Below are positions 15,737 to 24,783 of a DNA stretch of 64,000 nt, one piece after another (the stretch's first letter is position 1; the number at the start of each line of letters is the position of its first letter). Made by a program: the position numbers and the translations under genes. Below the pieces are notes generated by a model, which was not told the DNA's origin, did not search any database, and worked only from the letters and a program-made list of their open reading frames with translations. The DNA is taken from assembly GCF_025264625.1 (NCBI RefSeq), contig NZ_CP093313.1, forward strand, positions 5,456,001 to 5,520,000, read 5' to 3'. Source of the DNA: Occallatibacter riparius. Lineage in GTDB: Bacteria; Acidobacteriota; Terriglobia; Terriglobales; Acidobacteriaceae.

Positions 15737-17515
15737 TCAGGCTGCCAGTTGCGCCCGCATTTCGGCTGCGTACTGATCGGCGTTCAGGCCGGCGAGCAGG
15801 TGGTACGTTTGATCGTCGATCATGACCACAGCAGCAATCCCCTCAGCCTTCAGGGGCGCCTCGTCGATCCGCGTCCCGTCCCGCACCACCAAACGGAGTC
15901 GAGTCTCCGCGCAGGCATCCACGCGAACCACGTTCTCCTTGCCGCCAACGGCAACCAGGAATGCGTTCGCTTTTCGTGCTGCATCCGGATCGCGCAAGCC
16001 GGGTTGAATTCCCGCGTGCGGCGGAGCCTTCACCGGCGACGGCGCTTCCGCTTGGTCAGCCTCCGGCCCCGCCGTCTTAAGGTACTCCTCCATATCTGTC
16101 TTAAGGTTGCCGCTCTGTGTGCCGAAGATGGCCTGCACGCCGTCGCCCACGACAACAACCCCGGCAGCGCCCAGCGCCTTCAGTTTCTCCGCGTTCGCCT
16201 TTGTTACGTCATTGAGCTTCACGCGCAGCCGAGTGATGCATGCATCCAGGCTGGCGATATTGCTACGTCCGCCAAATGCCCGCACCAGTTGCAGCGAGAA
16301 GTTGTCGCCGCTCACGGTGTGCACCGCCTTCACCTCATCGTCTGCTTCGCGTCCCGGCGTCATCAAATTGAAACGCTTGATGGCGAATGTGAACACGCCG
16401 TAATAAATAAGTCCCCACACCGGCCCGATCACCCACAGCCAAAGCGCGTTCGTCGATTTCGGGAACAGCACGATGTAGTCGATCAACCCATGCGAGAACG
16501 TGAATCCGTGCCGAATATTCAGCGCAATGCACACGAAGTACGCAGCGCCCGCAAGGATGGCATGAACCACGTAGAGAACAGGCGCTACAAACAGGAATGC
16601 GAACTCGATAGGCTCAGTGATGCCCGTGAGGAACGCCGTAATGGCAGCCGACAGCATGATGCCGCCAACAATCTTGCGCTTGTCAGGCCGCGCGCAGCGC
16701 CACATGGCCAACGCCGCCGCGGGCAGTCCAAACATCTTGAACAGATAACCGCCGGTCATCCGGCCGGCAGTCGGATCGCCGTGAATGAAGCGCGCAATTT
16801 CGCCGTGCACCACGTTCCCGGTTGCGGGATCTGTGTAGGTGCCGGCCTGGAAGAAGAACGGCACATTCCACACGTGGTGAAGACCGAACGGAATCAGCGC
16901 GCGCTCCACTACCCCGTAAATGGTGAACGCAATGTCAGGCCGCTCGTTCACCGCCCAGTTTGAGAACGCATTGATGACCTTGTCGATGGGCGGCCAGATG
17001 AAGCTAAGAATCGCACCGACCACGATTGCCCCGAACGCCGTAATGATCGGCACCGAACGCTTGCCTGCGAAGAACCCGAGATAGGGCGGCAGTTTGATTC
17101 GGTAGAAACGGTTGAAGACGCTAGCCGCAACCAGTCCGATAATGATGCCGCCGAACACACCCGTTTCGATCGACGGAATGCCCATCACTTGCACGGTCTC
17201 ATCGCCCTGCAGCTTTGCGCATGTGCCCAAGGTGGCGAGGAACACGACGTAACCCACAGTGCCGGCCATCGCCGCGACGCCATCGTTTTCAGTTAGTCCG
17301 ATGGCAACGCCGATGGCGAACAGCAAAGCGAGGTTCCCGAACACCGCGCTGCCCGATGCTGCCATGATTTGCGAAAGCCATGCAGGCAGCCAAGAGAAGT
17401 TGGCGCTGCCAATGCCCAGCAGAATGCCCGCCACCGGCAGCACCGACACGGGCAGCATCATGCACTTGCCTATCTTCTGCAACAACGAGAATGCGCCATC
17501 AAACGAGATCTTCAC
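15737..17515 (-). CDS. PTS EIIC-EIIB-EIIB permease (glucose/GlcNAc family)
   Basis: 592-residue sugar phosphotransferase permease. EIIC occupies about 1-385 with the channel motif GITEPIEF (298-305). The first EIIB is at about 405-480 with phosphorylated Cys426 in LDACITRL. A second EIIB-like domain at about 515-590 keeps a Cys (535) but has one extra residue (DACAETRL). The C-B-B layout recalls the GlcNAc permease NagE of pseudomonads and xanthomonads, while the EIIC sequence resembles PtsG, so the substrate may be GlcNAc or glucose. GTG start, one base after the upstream stop, with GGAGG seven bases before. It has no EIIA, which the upstream fusion supplies. Confidence 0.88.
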   Translation of the reverse strand: MKISFDGAFSLLQKIGKCMMLPVSVLPVAGILLGIGSANFSWLPAWLSQIMAASGSAVFGNLALLFAIGVAIGLTENDGVAAMAGTVGYVVFLATLGTCAKLQGDETVQVMGIPSIETGVFGGIIIGLVAASVFNRFYRIKLPPYLGFFAGKRSVPIITAFGAIVVGAILSFIWPPIDKVINAFSNWAVNERPDIAFTIYGVVERALIPFGLHHVWNVPFFFQAGTYTDPATGNVVHGEIARFIHGDPTAGRMTGGYLFKMFGLPAAALAMWRCARPDKRKIVGGIMLSAAITAFLTGITEPIEFAFLFVAPVLYVVHAILAGAAYFVCIALNIRHGFTFSHGLIDYIVLFPKSTNALWLWVIGPVWGLIYYGVFTFAIKRFNLMTPGREADDEVKAVHTVSGDNFSLQLVRAFGGRSNIASLDACITRLRVKLNDVTKANAEKLKALGAAGVVVVGDGVQAIFGTQSGNLKTDMEEYLKTAGPEADQAEAPSPVKAPPHAGIQPGLRDPDAARKANAFLVAVGGKENVVRVDACAETRLRLVVRDGTRIDEAPLKAEGIAAVVMIDDQTYHLLAGLNADQYAAEMRAQLAA

Positions 17516-17516
17516 G

Positions 17517-20075
17517 TTATGCCTCCGCGCCCGTCATGGAAGGTTCTCTCTCCGCGTTCCTCACCAGAGCGCGCACATCGTCTGCGGATTCCGCGGCCAA
17601 TGCTGCTTCGGCCAGCTTGCGGCATGCATCCATGCTCAACGTGCGAATCTGCGCCTTTACTGCCGGAATCGCCGGCAGGCTGACGCTGAGTTCGTCCACG
17701 CCCAGGCCGATTAGGAGCGGCACCGCGGACGCATCGGTCGCAATGCCTCCGCACACGCCCACACGCTTGCCCGCCGATCGCGCACCGTTCACCGTATGCC
17801 CAATGAGCTTCAAAATCGCGGGATTGAGGCCGTCCACCTTGGGAGCAAGCTTCGGATGCCCGCGGTCCATGGCCAGCGCGTACTGCGTCAGATCGTTGGT
17901 GCCGATCGAGAAGAAATCTGCCTCGCGCGCAAACTGTGCTGCCATCACTGCGGTCGCCGGCACTTCCACCATGATGCCCGCAGGCACCGGCGGCAGATTC
18001 AGGTTCGCAGCTTCTTCCACGAGAATCGCCTTTGCGTCGCGCAGTTCCTCGAGGGTTGTAATCATTGGAAACATCACGCTGATATCGCCGAAGGCCGCGG
18101 CCCTCAGAATCGCGCGCAATTGCGTGCGCAGAATCTCCGGCCGGTCGAGACACACGCGAATTCCGCGCTCGCCGAGGAAGGGATTGTCCTCCTTCGGAAT
18201 CGGCAAGTACGGCAGAGGCTTGTCGCCTCCCACATCGAGCGTGCGGATAATGATGGGGTGCCCTGGGCCAATCGCCTCCGCGACGGCCTTATACATCGCA
18301 AACTGCTCTTCTTCGCTGGGCGCATCCGATCGCTCCATGAAGAGGAACTCGGAACGCAACAGCCCAACACCTTCGCCGCCCAGCTTTGCAATCTGCGCAG
18401 CATCCCTCACTCCGCCGATGTTGCCGAGGATCTCCATTCGCATGCCGTCAGTGGTTACCGCCGGCTCCAGTGCGTGCTCCTGGTTAGCTTTGCGGCGTTC
18501 TTCCGCGGCCTGCTGCGCTGTGCGAACGCGTGAGATCTGCTCGGCCGATGCACGCAGGCGCAACGTGCCGATGCTCGCATCGAGAATCGCGGGCGTGCCG
18601 TTCGGCACGTCCAGTGCGGCCGGCTCCACTCCAGCCAGCGCAGGAATACCCAGCGAGCGCGCAAGGATTGCCACATGCGACGTGGCGCCTCCTCGGGTCG
18701 TACAGAAGCCGACCACACGCGAGCGGTCCAGCGTTGCCGTATCCGACGGTGTCAGATCTTCCGCGATCAGAATAGCGTTAGCGGGATACTGCGGCTCACG
18801 AACCTCTGTGCCCGTAATCAATGCGAGGACGCGCAGGCCCACGTCGCGCAGATCGTTGGCGCGTTGGGCCAGCAGTTCGTTGCGCAGCGCAGCCAGCCTG
18901 TCAGCATGCGTCGTGACAGCCTTCTTCCATCCGAATGCCGCGCTCTTCCCTTTCGCAATGGCTGATTCGGCAATCTCCAGCAGATCGGGATCGCTGAGGA
19001 GTTCCTCATGCGCGGCGAAGATGGCAGCCTTGGCAGGATCAGCCTTCGCATGCAGGCTGGCCCGAAGCGCCGAGAGCTGCGCTTGCGCAGTGGCAATCGC
19101 GTTCTCGAGCCGATGCCGTTCGATATCCACTCCGGCGCCGGCCTCCTGTACTTCAATCTCCATGCGGCGCACCTGGAAGACCTCGCCAACCGCAAGACCC
19201 GGAGAAGCGGAGACACCAACCAGCAGATCGGGATCAGTGGACTTGCGGCGTGCGGGCGGCGCAGCCGCCGCCGACACTGTGGTCGTGGCAGGAGCGGGAG
19301 CAGGCGTGCAGCCCTCGTCTCCGCAGCCCTGCGCGAGCACCTCGGCCAGCTTCTCCACGGCCGTTGCTGCATCAGCGCCCGTTGCGATCACCTGCACCTT
19401 TGCTCCGTGCGAAACTTCGAGCGCCATGATGGCCGTTACGCTGCGCGCATTCGCGCTCCTGTCGCCAAGTTGCAGCTTGATCGCCGATTGAAAACTCTTC
19501 GCCAGATTCGCCAGCACGGCCGCCGGCCGCGCGTGCAATCCCGTGCGGTTAGGAATGAGGATCGCCTCCGATGTCACCGTCTTCGCGCCGTTCGTCGCAG
19601 CCGTGGTTTCCTCAGCTGCAAACGTTACGGTGAACAGCGTGTCCTTGCCTGCAGTGACGATTCCGCTTGCGCGTTCCCAGGCAGTCACGCGATCGCTGTT
19701 AGCAACAACAATCTGCGTCAAAAGACTCTTGGCATGCGTGGCCAGATAATCCAGATCGAACTCGATCAGCGGTGCGCCCGTGCTTACCCTATCGCCGGCT
19801 TTGACGCGCGGCATGAAGCCTTCGCCCTTGAGCGTCACTGTGTCAATGCCCACGTGCATGATGAGTTCGAGGCCTTCCGGCGTGCGCAGCGTAACTGCGT
19901 GGCCCGCGGCATGAACCGAAAGGATCTCGCCATCGCACGCGGCAAGCAGCACGTTATTGACAGGATCTATAGACAGGCCATCGCCAACCATCTTCTGCGC
20001 GAAAACCGGATCTGGAACGCGTTCCAGCGGCCAAGCCTGGCCGGAAAGTGGAGAGATGATTCTGATCTGTGCCAT
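17517..20075 (-). CDS. PTS EIIA-HPr-EI fusion (multiphosphoryl transfer protein)
   Basis: 852 residues, three phosphotransfer proteins in one chain. EIIA of the Crr type (about 1-150, His74 in LIMHVGIDTV), HPr (about 168-255, His181 in GLHARPA) and enzyme I (about 284-845, phospho-His467 in GGATSHVAIL, PEP-site phrases GGDKPLPYL and SIGTNDLTQY). With the EIICB encoded downstream this makes a complete PTS needing only PEP. The same fusion order is known from GlcNAc systems (NagF). The frame is open 49 codons further upstream, but the ATG at 20075 gives a normal EIIA N-terminus. Confidence 0.93.
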   Translation of the reverse strand: MAQIRIISPLSGQAWPLERVPDPVFAQKMVGDGLSIDPVNNVLLAACDGEILSVHAAGHAVTLRTPEGLELIMHVGIDTVTLKGEGFMPRVKAGDRVSTGAPLIEFDLDYLATHAKSLLTQIVVANSDRVTAWERASGIVTAGKDTLFTVTFAAEETTAATNGAKTVTSEAILIPNRTGLHARPAAVLANLAKSFQSAIKLQLGDRSANARSVTAIMALEVSHGAKVQVIATGADAATAVEKLAEVLAQGCGDEGCTPAPAPATTTVSAAAAPPARRKSTDPDLLVGVSASPGLAVGEVFQVRRMEIEVQEAGAGVDIERHRLENAIATAQAQLSALRASLHAKADPAKAAIFAAHEELLSDPDLLEIAESAIAKGKSAAFGWKKAVTTHADRLAALRNELLAQRANDLRDVGLRVLALITGTEVREPQYPANAILIAEDLTPSDTATLDRSRVVGFCTTRGGATSHVAILARSLGIPALAGVEPAALDVPNGTPAILDASIGTLRLRASAEQISRVRTAQQAAEERRKANQEHALEPAVTTDGMRMEILGNIGGVRDAAQIAKLGGEGVGLLRSEFLFMERSDAPSEEEQFAMYKAVAEAIGPGHPIIIRTLDVGGDKPLPYLPIPKEDNPFLGERGIRVCLDRPEILRTQLRAILRAAAFGDISVMFPMITTLEELRDAKAILVEEAANLNLPPVPAGIMVEVPATAVMAAQFAREADFFSIGTNDLTQYALAMDRGHPKLAPKVDGLNPAILKLIGHTVNGARSAGKRVGVCGGIATDASAVPLLIGLGVDELSVSLPAIPAVKAQIRTLSMDACRKLAEAALAAESADDVRALVRNAEREPSMTGAEA

Positions 20076-20443
20076 CAAAAGCCACGCTTTCCTGGAAATA
20101 GAGTGAACATCTTCTGCCGTGTACAACCGATGACCAATACACGTCCGCATCGCGCTGCGATGAGAGCGTGATCCTGCGTCTTCTGGGCCCTGAGTTTGCG
20201 GTCGAAGTCTATTGCGGTTCACAAATCGGGGTCATCTGGCAAAAGTACGAGAAGGAATCTCGAGAGCATCACGAACTCTCCGCGAGGCCAACGTGACATC
20301 TCTGGTACGCGCGAAGGGCTAACTTACATTTTTGACAGTTATCGGATGTGTTACTGAGGACTAGCATGCTGCGGAAGTTCCGACATCATCCAGTGCCGTC
20401 GCGTGCATACGGACAATCGGTCGCGTTCGGCAGGAGGGATTGC

Positions 20444-22147
20444 ATGCACGTCAGCCGATTCTTCGGTCTTGTTCTGATCCTTATAAGCAGCGGCATCGCA
20501 GCAAGTGCGCAGACAGCGCCGAACGCCGACCTGGGCCAGGTCAGGCATGAGATGGAACAGCTCAAGCAGGAATACCAAAAGATGAGCGCCGCCTACGAGG
20601 CGCGACTGAAGCAACTCGATGCCCGCCTGCAACAATTGGAAAGCACGAGCCCGCAACCCGCTCTAGTCTCCGCTGCAGTAGTAACAACGAGGCCAACCCC
20701 CGTTGTCGCTACCACTGCTGCGAGCACGCCGACGGCAGCCAATCCTGCAAATCAGAACGCGCAAACCCAGGAGCAGGGAGGAGAGTCACCAAGGCCGATT
20801 CAGGAAACAACCGACTCGATCCAGCAGTCCCTCTCGCAACAGCGAGAGAACGCCGTCCGCGAACGGCTGGAGACAGTGCTACACAACTTCGTCGATGTCA
20901 CTGGATACTTCAGAGCCGGTTACGGACGCGATGATGAAGGAGGCCCGCAGGTCACATTCCAGGCTCCAGGCGCCATGGCCAAGGCGGGCAGGTTGGGCAA
21001 CGAAGCTGAGAACTACGGAGAACTCGCAATCAGCAAGAGCTTCTATCTTCCCGGCGCATTCTCGTTGAAGAAGAATTCCGCTGGTGGCCCAGCCACTTCG
21101 CCCACGGCACAATTCCTCGTTCGCATCTCGATGTTCAACCCGTATCAGAACTACAACGCGTCGTCGAACACCACCTTCGGCATCGCAGAAGCATGGGGCG
21201 CCGTCGGGCATCTGAGCGACAGTCAGCCAGCCCTGAACGTCTGGGCCGGCAATCGCTATTACCGCCGCCACGATGTCCACATCGATGACTTCTTCCTTTA
21301 CAACATGAGCGGCGGCGGCGGCGGCGTGGAAGATATCAAGCTGCCCTTCGGCAAGATGGCGCTTGCCTGGATCGGCCTCGGCTCTCAGAGCGGCTTCAGC
21401 GATATTCCGGAGCCGAATACCACAAACAAAGCAGGCTTCAGCAAGGGCAATTTCGATTTCCGCCTCTACGACATGCCAATGCTGGGCGGCAGGGGCGAGT
21501 TCGGATTCGATGTTTCGAAGACCTCATCCGGCAAGGATCAGAGTGGCGCGGAGGCTCCCGGTGCGACGGGCGTTGGCTTCACGTTCATCCACACGGCAGA
21601 CAAGTGGCTGGGCGAAAGCAACATGAACAAGTTCTACATCCAGTACGGACGCGGGCCGGCCAAGACATTCACTTCCGGCTTCGAGACCTACACCACTCCT
21701 GCCGGCTCCTTCATCCGCCCCGACGCTTCCGACTCCTACCGATTCCGCGTCGCGGATAACGTCATCTTCGAGCCCGGCAACCACTTCACCGTCAGCCCAG
21801 TGGTCATCTACCAACTGACGGACTACAAGCAGTTCGGAGGCTCGCAGCACTGGTTCTCCGCAGGCGTGAGGCCCCAGGCGCACTTCAACGACTTCGTCAG
21901 CCTGGCCTTCGAGCCTTTCGTCGACTGGACCGACAACAAAGAAACCCACGTCAGCGACCACCTGTTCAAATTCACGTTCGCTCCGCAGGTCTCGCTGGGA
22001 CGTCACTTCATGAGCCGCCCAGCCATCCGCGGATTCGTAACGTATGCGCAGTGGGGCAACGGATTCAAGGGCCAGATCGGCGGCCCCGACTACCTCAACA
22101 GCACGCAGGGCGTTACCTGGGGTGCCCAGATGGAAAGCTGGTGGTAG
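20444..22147 (+). CDS. Carbohydrate-selective porin (LamB/ScrY-like)
   Basis: 567-residue outer-membrane protein. A signal peptide (about 1-25, cut after ASAQ) is followed by a short coiled coil (about 30-65, QVRHEMEQLKQEYQKM), a Pro/Thr/Ala linker and then a beta-barrel with the maltoporin-style start VDVTGYFRAGYGRD and end WGAQMESWW. The N-terminal coiled coil recalls the sucrose porin ScrY. It is divergent from the PTS operon and probably feeds it. I prefer the ATG at 20444 (GGAGGGAT before it, signal peptide immediate) over the open frame from 20348. A TTGACA occurs at 20332-20337. Confidence 0.85.
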   Translation: MHVSRFFGLVLILISSGIAASAQTAPNADLGQVRHEMEQLKQEYQKMSAAYEARLKQLDARLQQLESTSPQPALVSAAVVTTRPTPVVATTAASTPTAANPANQNAQTQEQGGESPRPIQETTDSIQQSLSQQRENAVRERLETVLHNFVDVTGYFRAGYGRDDEGGPQVTFQAPGAMAKAGRLGNEAENYGELAISKSFYLPGAFSLKKNSAGGPATSPTAQFLVRISMFNPYQNYNASSNTTFGIAEAWGAVGHLSDSQPALNVWAGNRYYRRHDVHIDDFFLYNMSGGGGGVEDIKLPFGKMALAWIGLGSQSGFSDIPEPNTTNKAGFSKGNFDFRLYDMPMLGGRGEFGFDVSKTSSGKDQSGAEAPGATGVGFTFIHTADKWLGESNMNKFYIQYGRGPAKTFTSGFETYTTPAGSFIRPDASDSYRFRVADNVIFEPGNHFTVSPVVIYQLTDYKQFGGSQHWFSAGVRPQAHFNDFVSLAFEPFVDWTDNKETHVSDHLFKFTFAPQVSLGRHFMSRPAIRGFVTYAQWGNGFKGQIGGPDYLNSTQGVTWGAQMESWW

Positions 22148-22177
22148 TCTCCGCGCTCGGCTGCGCGACGGGAAAAG

Positions 22178-22210
22178 CCAAGGGTAGAGCCAAAACGGTG
22201 CTACCCTTGG
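22178..22210. terminator. Hairpin after the porin gene
   Basis: CCAAGGGTAG (22178-22187) pairs perfectly with CTACCCTTGG (22201-22210), with three more possible pairs inside. It lies 30 bases after the porin stop. There is no T-run, so it may instead be a dispersed repeat. Confidence 0.5.
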
Positions 22211-22248
22211 CCGCGCAGTTGAAGTCTTATGTATAACAGGGCTCTGCC

Positions 22249-22734
22249 ATGAAAACTTATGTGATTGCTCTTGCGCTCTGCGGAGCAGGATTGGCTCACG
22301 CTCAGTCGCCTTCCACTCCGCCGGCTGCTCCCCAGAATCCTGACCAGCTTTTCAAATCGCCTCTGCTGCAGCCGCCCGGCAAGCCGCAATTCAAATTGCA
22401 GGTTCCCGATTCATCCCACCGGTTCTTCACGCTGCCTCAACTGAAGGCGCACAACCCTGCCGAAAGCAAATCGAAGGTCGATCCCGGAATCCTTCGCAAG
22501 CCGCAGGGATTCGCGCAACGTCCCTCGCGTCCGGCGCCGCGCAGCGACATCTACCCCGGCCTGAAGATTCAACCGACACAGATTGCGCTGCTGGAAACCC
22601 CACCAGGCGACCTTCAGCCCAAGTCTCTCCCCATTCCGACTCTCTTTCCAAACGCCCGGTTCGAACCTATCCCGATCAACTGGCATGGATTCAAAATGAT
22701 TCCGGTCGAAACTGGATCATCGGCCACTCCATAG
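22249..22734 (+). CDS. Small secreted proline-rich protein
   Basis: 161 residues with a clear signal peptide (MKTYVIALALCGAGLAHAQ, cleavage after AHA). The mature part is rich in Pro, Lys and Phe, without Cys and without a recognisable domain. It ends with WHGFKMIPVET. It follows the porin by 100 bases, with a hairpin between them, so it may be transcribed on its own. Function unknown. Confidence 0.6.
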   Translation: MKTYVIALALCGAGLAHAQSPSTPPAAPQNPDQLFKSPLLQPPGKPQFKLQVPDSSHRFFTLPQLKAHNPAESKSKVDPGILRKPQGFAQRPSRPAPRSDIYPGLKIQPTQIALLETPPGDLQPKSLPIPTLFPNARFEPIPINWHGFKMIPVETGSSATP

Positions 22735-22761
22735 GCGCCAACCCGCTGCTGCCGCACTGAC

Positions 22762-22767
22762 TATACT
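22762..22767 (+). promoter_or_regulatory. -10-like TATACT close to a start codon
   Basis: TATACT ends eight bases before the ATG at 22776, so a transcript would begin at or next to the start codon. Member of a recurrent pattern in this window, but with a looser spacing than the six-base cases. Confidence 0.4.
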
Positions 22768-22775
22768 CAGAGTTG

Positions 22776-22979
22776 ATGGAGCGCATCTGCACCCAATGCC
22801 ACGCCGTTCTCGCTGCTGACAACCAGGCCGACTGGTGCCCAGCCTGCGGCGGTGCCCTGACGGACCGAACGGTAGACCCGGCGTTCCAACGCGCACCAGC
22901 ACCCAAGCCTGAGATTGATCACCGCGGCATCGTGCTCCCGCGCCGGCACGCCCTCGGCGGCATCATCACGCCTCAGTAA
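22776..22979 (+). CDS. Small zinc-ribbon protein
   Basis: 67 residues with a single treble-clef-like ribbon: CTQCH at about 6-10 and CPACGG at about 22-27, as in rubredoxin-type zinc ribbons. The tail is charged and ends in GGIITPQ. No further domain. A TTG three bases earlier would add one residue. No Shine-Dalgarno is seen, which agrees with the leaderless-type promoter just upstream. Function unknown. Confidence 0.5.
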   Translation: MERICTQCHAVLAADNQADWCPACGGALTDRTVDPAFQRAPAPKPEIDHRGIVLPRRHALGGIITPQ

Positions 22980-23023
22980 CACGGCTGCATCTTTTGCGCG
23001 CCTCGTCCATACGCACCCACGCG

Positions 23024-23029
23024 TAAACT
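23024..23029 (+). promoter_or_regulatory. -10-like TAAACT six bases before a start codon
   Basis: TAAACT followed by GAGAGC and the ATG at 23036. With a normal distance from -10 to +1, transcription would start at the A of ATG. One of five loci with exactly this spacing. Confidence 0.5.
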
Positions 23030-23035
23030 GAGAGC

Positions 23036-23920
23036 ATGCATCTCCCGGTTCGCCTGGTGGCGATTGACATGGATGGAACCCTTCTTCCCACCTTCGGGCA
23101 GAAGATTGGCGACCGGACGGCCCGCGCTCTGCGCGCCGCGCAGGCGGCAGGAATTACCGTCGCCATTGCCACCGGCCGCCGCCACGCCTATTCCGCTCCA
23201 TTATTGGCAGACCACGGCCTGCGAAACGATACGCCGCTGATCACATCGAACGGCGCGGTCACCCGCACCCTGGCCAACGAACCCATGGATCACTGCCATC
23301 TTGAAGCTCGCGTCGCTCGCGGTCTTTGCGGTCTGCTCCGGCCCTTCGGCGTCCTTGTCTTCACCTTCGACCGCTCCGGCCCCGGTGAACTGGTTCTCGA
23401 GGACCTGGAGACGGCGAAAGAACGGATCCAGCTTTGGATCAACGCCAACCGCCCCGCCATTGAAATCGTCAAGCCGTTGGAGCGCGCGCTCGATGGCCCC
23501 GAAGATCCCATTCAGGGCATGGTCACCGGCACCATGGATCAAATGAAGGCCGCCGAAAGGGCTTTGCGCGCCAGCGAGTTGCACAAGTATTGTGAGTGCG
23601 TCCGAACCGAGTATCCCGTCCGCGATCTCTCGATCCTCGACCTCATGCCGCCGGGAGTCACCAAGGGCTGGGCGCTCGAGCGGCTCGCACGCCGCCTCGG
23701 CATCGACCGTAAAGAGGTCATGGCCATTGGCGATAACTGGAACGACCTGGATATGCTGGAGTGGGCCGCCCAGGGCATCGTAATGGGTAACGCCGCGCAG
23801 GAACTGCGCACGATGGCGAAGGTTCGCGGCTGGAAGCAGGCGCTCACGAACGATCAGGAGGGCGTGGCCGTCATTCTAGAGCAGGTGGTTGCGCGGCAGA
23901 CGGCCTCCGCCGGCGCGTAA
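23036..23920 (+). CDS. HAD-superfamily phosphatase, Cof type
   Basis: 294 residues. Catalytic motif I is IDMDGTLL at about residues 8-15 (nucleophile Asp and the acid Asp two further on). Motif IV is GDNWNDLDML at about 234-243, the usual Cof-type GDxxND, with the Lys in TKGWAL near 216. The family (YidA, YkrA and relatives) dephosphorylates sugar phosphates or flavin and pyridoxal phosphates. The substrate here cannot be told. No Shine-Dalgarno is obvious, and a TAAACT hexamer six bases upstream suggests a leaderless message. Confidence 0.88.
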   Translation: MHLPVRLVAIDMDGTLLPTFGQKIGDRTARALRAAQAAGITVAIATGRRHAYSAPLLADHGLRNDTPLITSNGAVTRTLANEPMDHCHLEARVARGLCGLLRPFGVLVFTFDRSGPGELVLEDLETAKERIQLWINANRPAIEIVKPLERALDGPEDPIQGMVTGTMDQMKAAERALRASELHKYCECVRTEYPVRDLSILDLMPPGVTKGWALERLARRLGIDRKEVMAIGDNWNDLDMLEWAAQGIVMGNAAQELRTMAKVRGWKQALTNDQEGVAVILEQVVARQTASAGA

Positions 23921-23944
23921 ACTCAGAAACACCAGGGGATTCGG

Positions 23945-24691
23945 TTGACCCATATCCGGGGAAAACTCGTTCTGACAGCAACCGCTTTGGCGGCGCTGGC
24001 GCTGCCCTGCCGTGCCGCGGAACGGGTTTCGCTAACCAACGGGTTTGCCTTGACGTGCGCGCATCACGAGACGGTGGAGGGACGCGTACGCCTTTACTCC
24101 AGCGCCAACGCCAGCAGCTACATCGAGTTCCCGCCCGCTGACATCGCTAGCATCGAGACCGTTCCTGATCCGCCTCCGAGCGCCGAACCGGAGACCGCCG
24201 AATCGACCCCGGCTGCCCGTCCAACGACGCCTGCCAAGCTGACACCGGCCGACCTGCACGAGATGCTGGCGACCGCCGGCCAGGCACACCACCTTGATGT
24301 CGACCTGCTGGCCAGTGTGGTCAAGGCTGAGAGCGGCGGCAATCCGCGGGCAAAGAGCCGGGCTGGCGCCAAAGGCCTGATGCAGCTCATGGACGGCACC
24401 GCCTCCGACCTCGGCGTGCATGACAGCTACAAGCCCGAGGATAACGTGCGCGGTGGCTCCGCGTATCTCGACGGTCTGCTCACTCGCTACCACGACAATC
24501 TCGCCCTGGCGCTGGCGGCCTACAACGCCGGCCCCGCCGCAGTGGACAAATATCGCGGCATCCCTCCCTATCGTGAAACGCGGCTCTACGTCGCTCGCGT
24601 TATCCACGAATTCAATCGCCGCGTGATCGCCCGTCAGCGCCTCGCTCAGCAAGAGGCCAACAGCTCGTCGCAGGCCTCCGCCGGACGCTGA
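23945..24691 (+). CDS. Secreted lytic transglycosylase (SLT domain)
   Basis: 248 residues. A signal peptide (about 1-22, cut after CRA) is followed by a low-complexity Pro/Ala/Glu linker (about 70-100) and an SLT catalytic domain (about 105-225): catalytic Glu in VKAESGGNP, the GLMQLM motif, and AYNAGPAAVDKY near the end. This family cleaves peptidoglycan at the MurNAc-GlcNAc bond. TTG start with AGGGGAT before it, 24 bases after the HAD gene, so the two may be cotranscribed. The small N-terminal part (about 25-65) is a family-specific strand-rich region. Confidence 0.85.
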   Translation: MTHIRGKLVLTATALAALALPCRAAERVSLTNGFALTCAHHETVEGRVRLYSSANASSYIEFPPADIASIETVPDPPPSAEPETAESTPAARPTTPAKLTPADLHEMLATAGQAHHLDVDLLASVVKAESGGNPRAKSRAGAKGLMQLMDGTASDLGVHDSYKPEDNVRGGSAYLDGLLTRYHDNLALALAAYNAGPAAVDKYRGIPPYRETRLYVARVIHEFNRRVIARQRLAQQEANSSSQASAGR

Positions 24692-24783
24692 ACCCAGATA
24701 TTCACCTTCCTGCATCGAAGGACTCGGATGCGCAGCCCGCATCAGACCGGTAGACTGGACAAAACATCTGCGTATCGAAAGCC

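Noticed and set aside
17380..19491. 703-codon open frame on the plus strand
   Set aside because: It lies antisense to the EIIA-HPr-EI gene, which has full domain evidence. The frame is Arg/Ser/Ala-rich with no domain, as expected for the shadow of a GC-rich gene.
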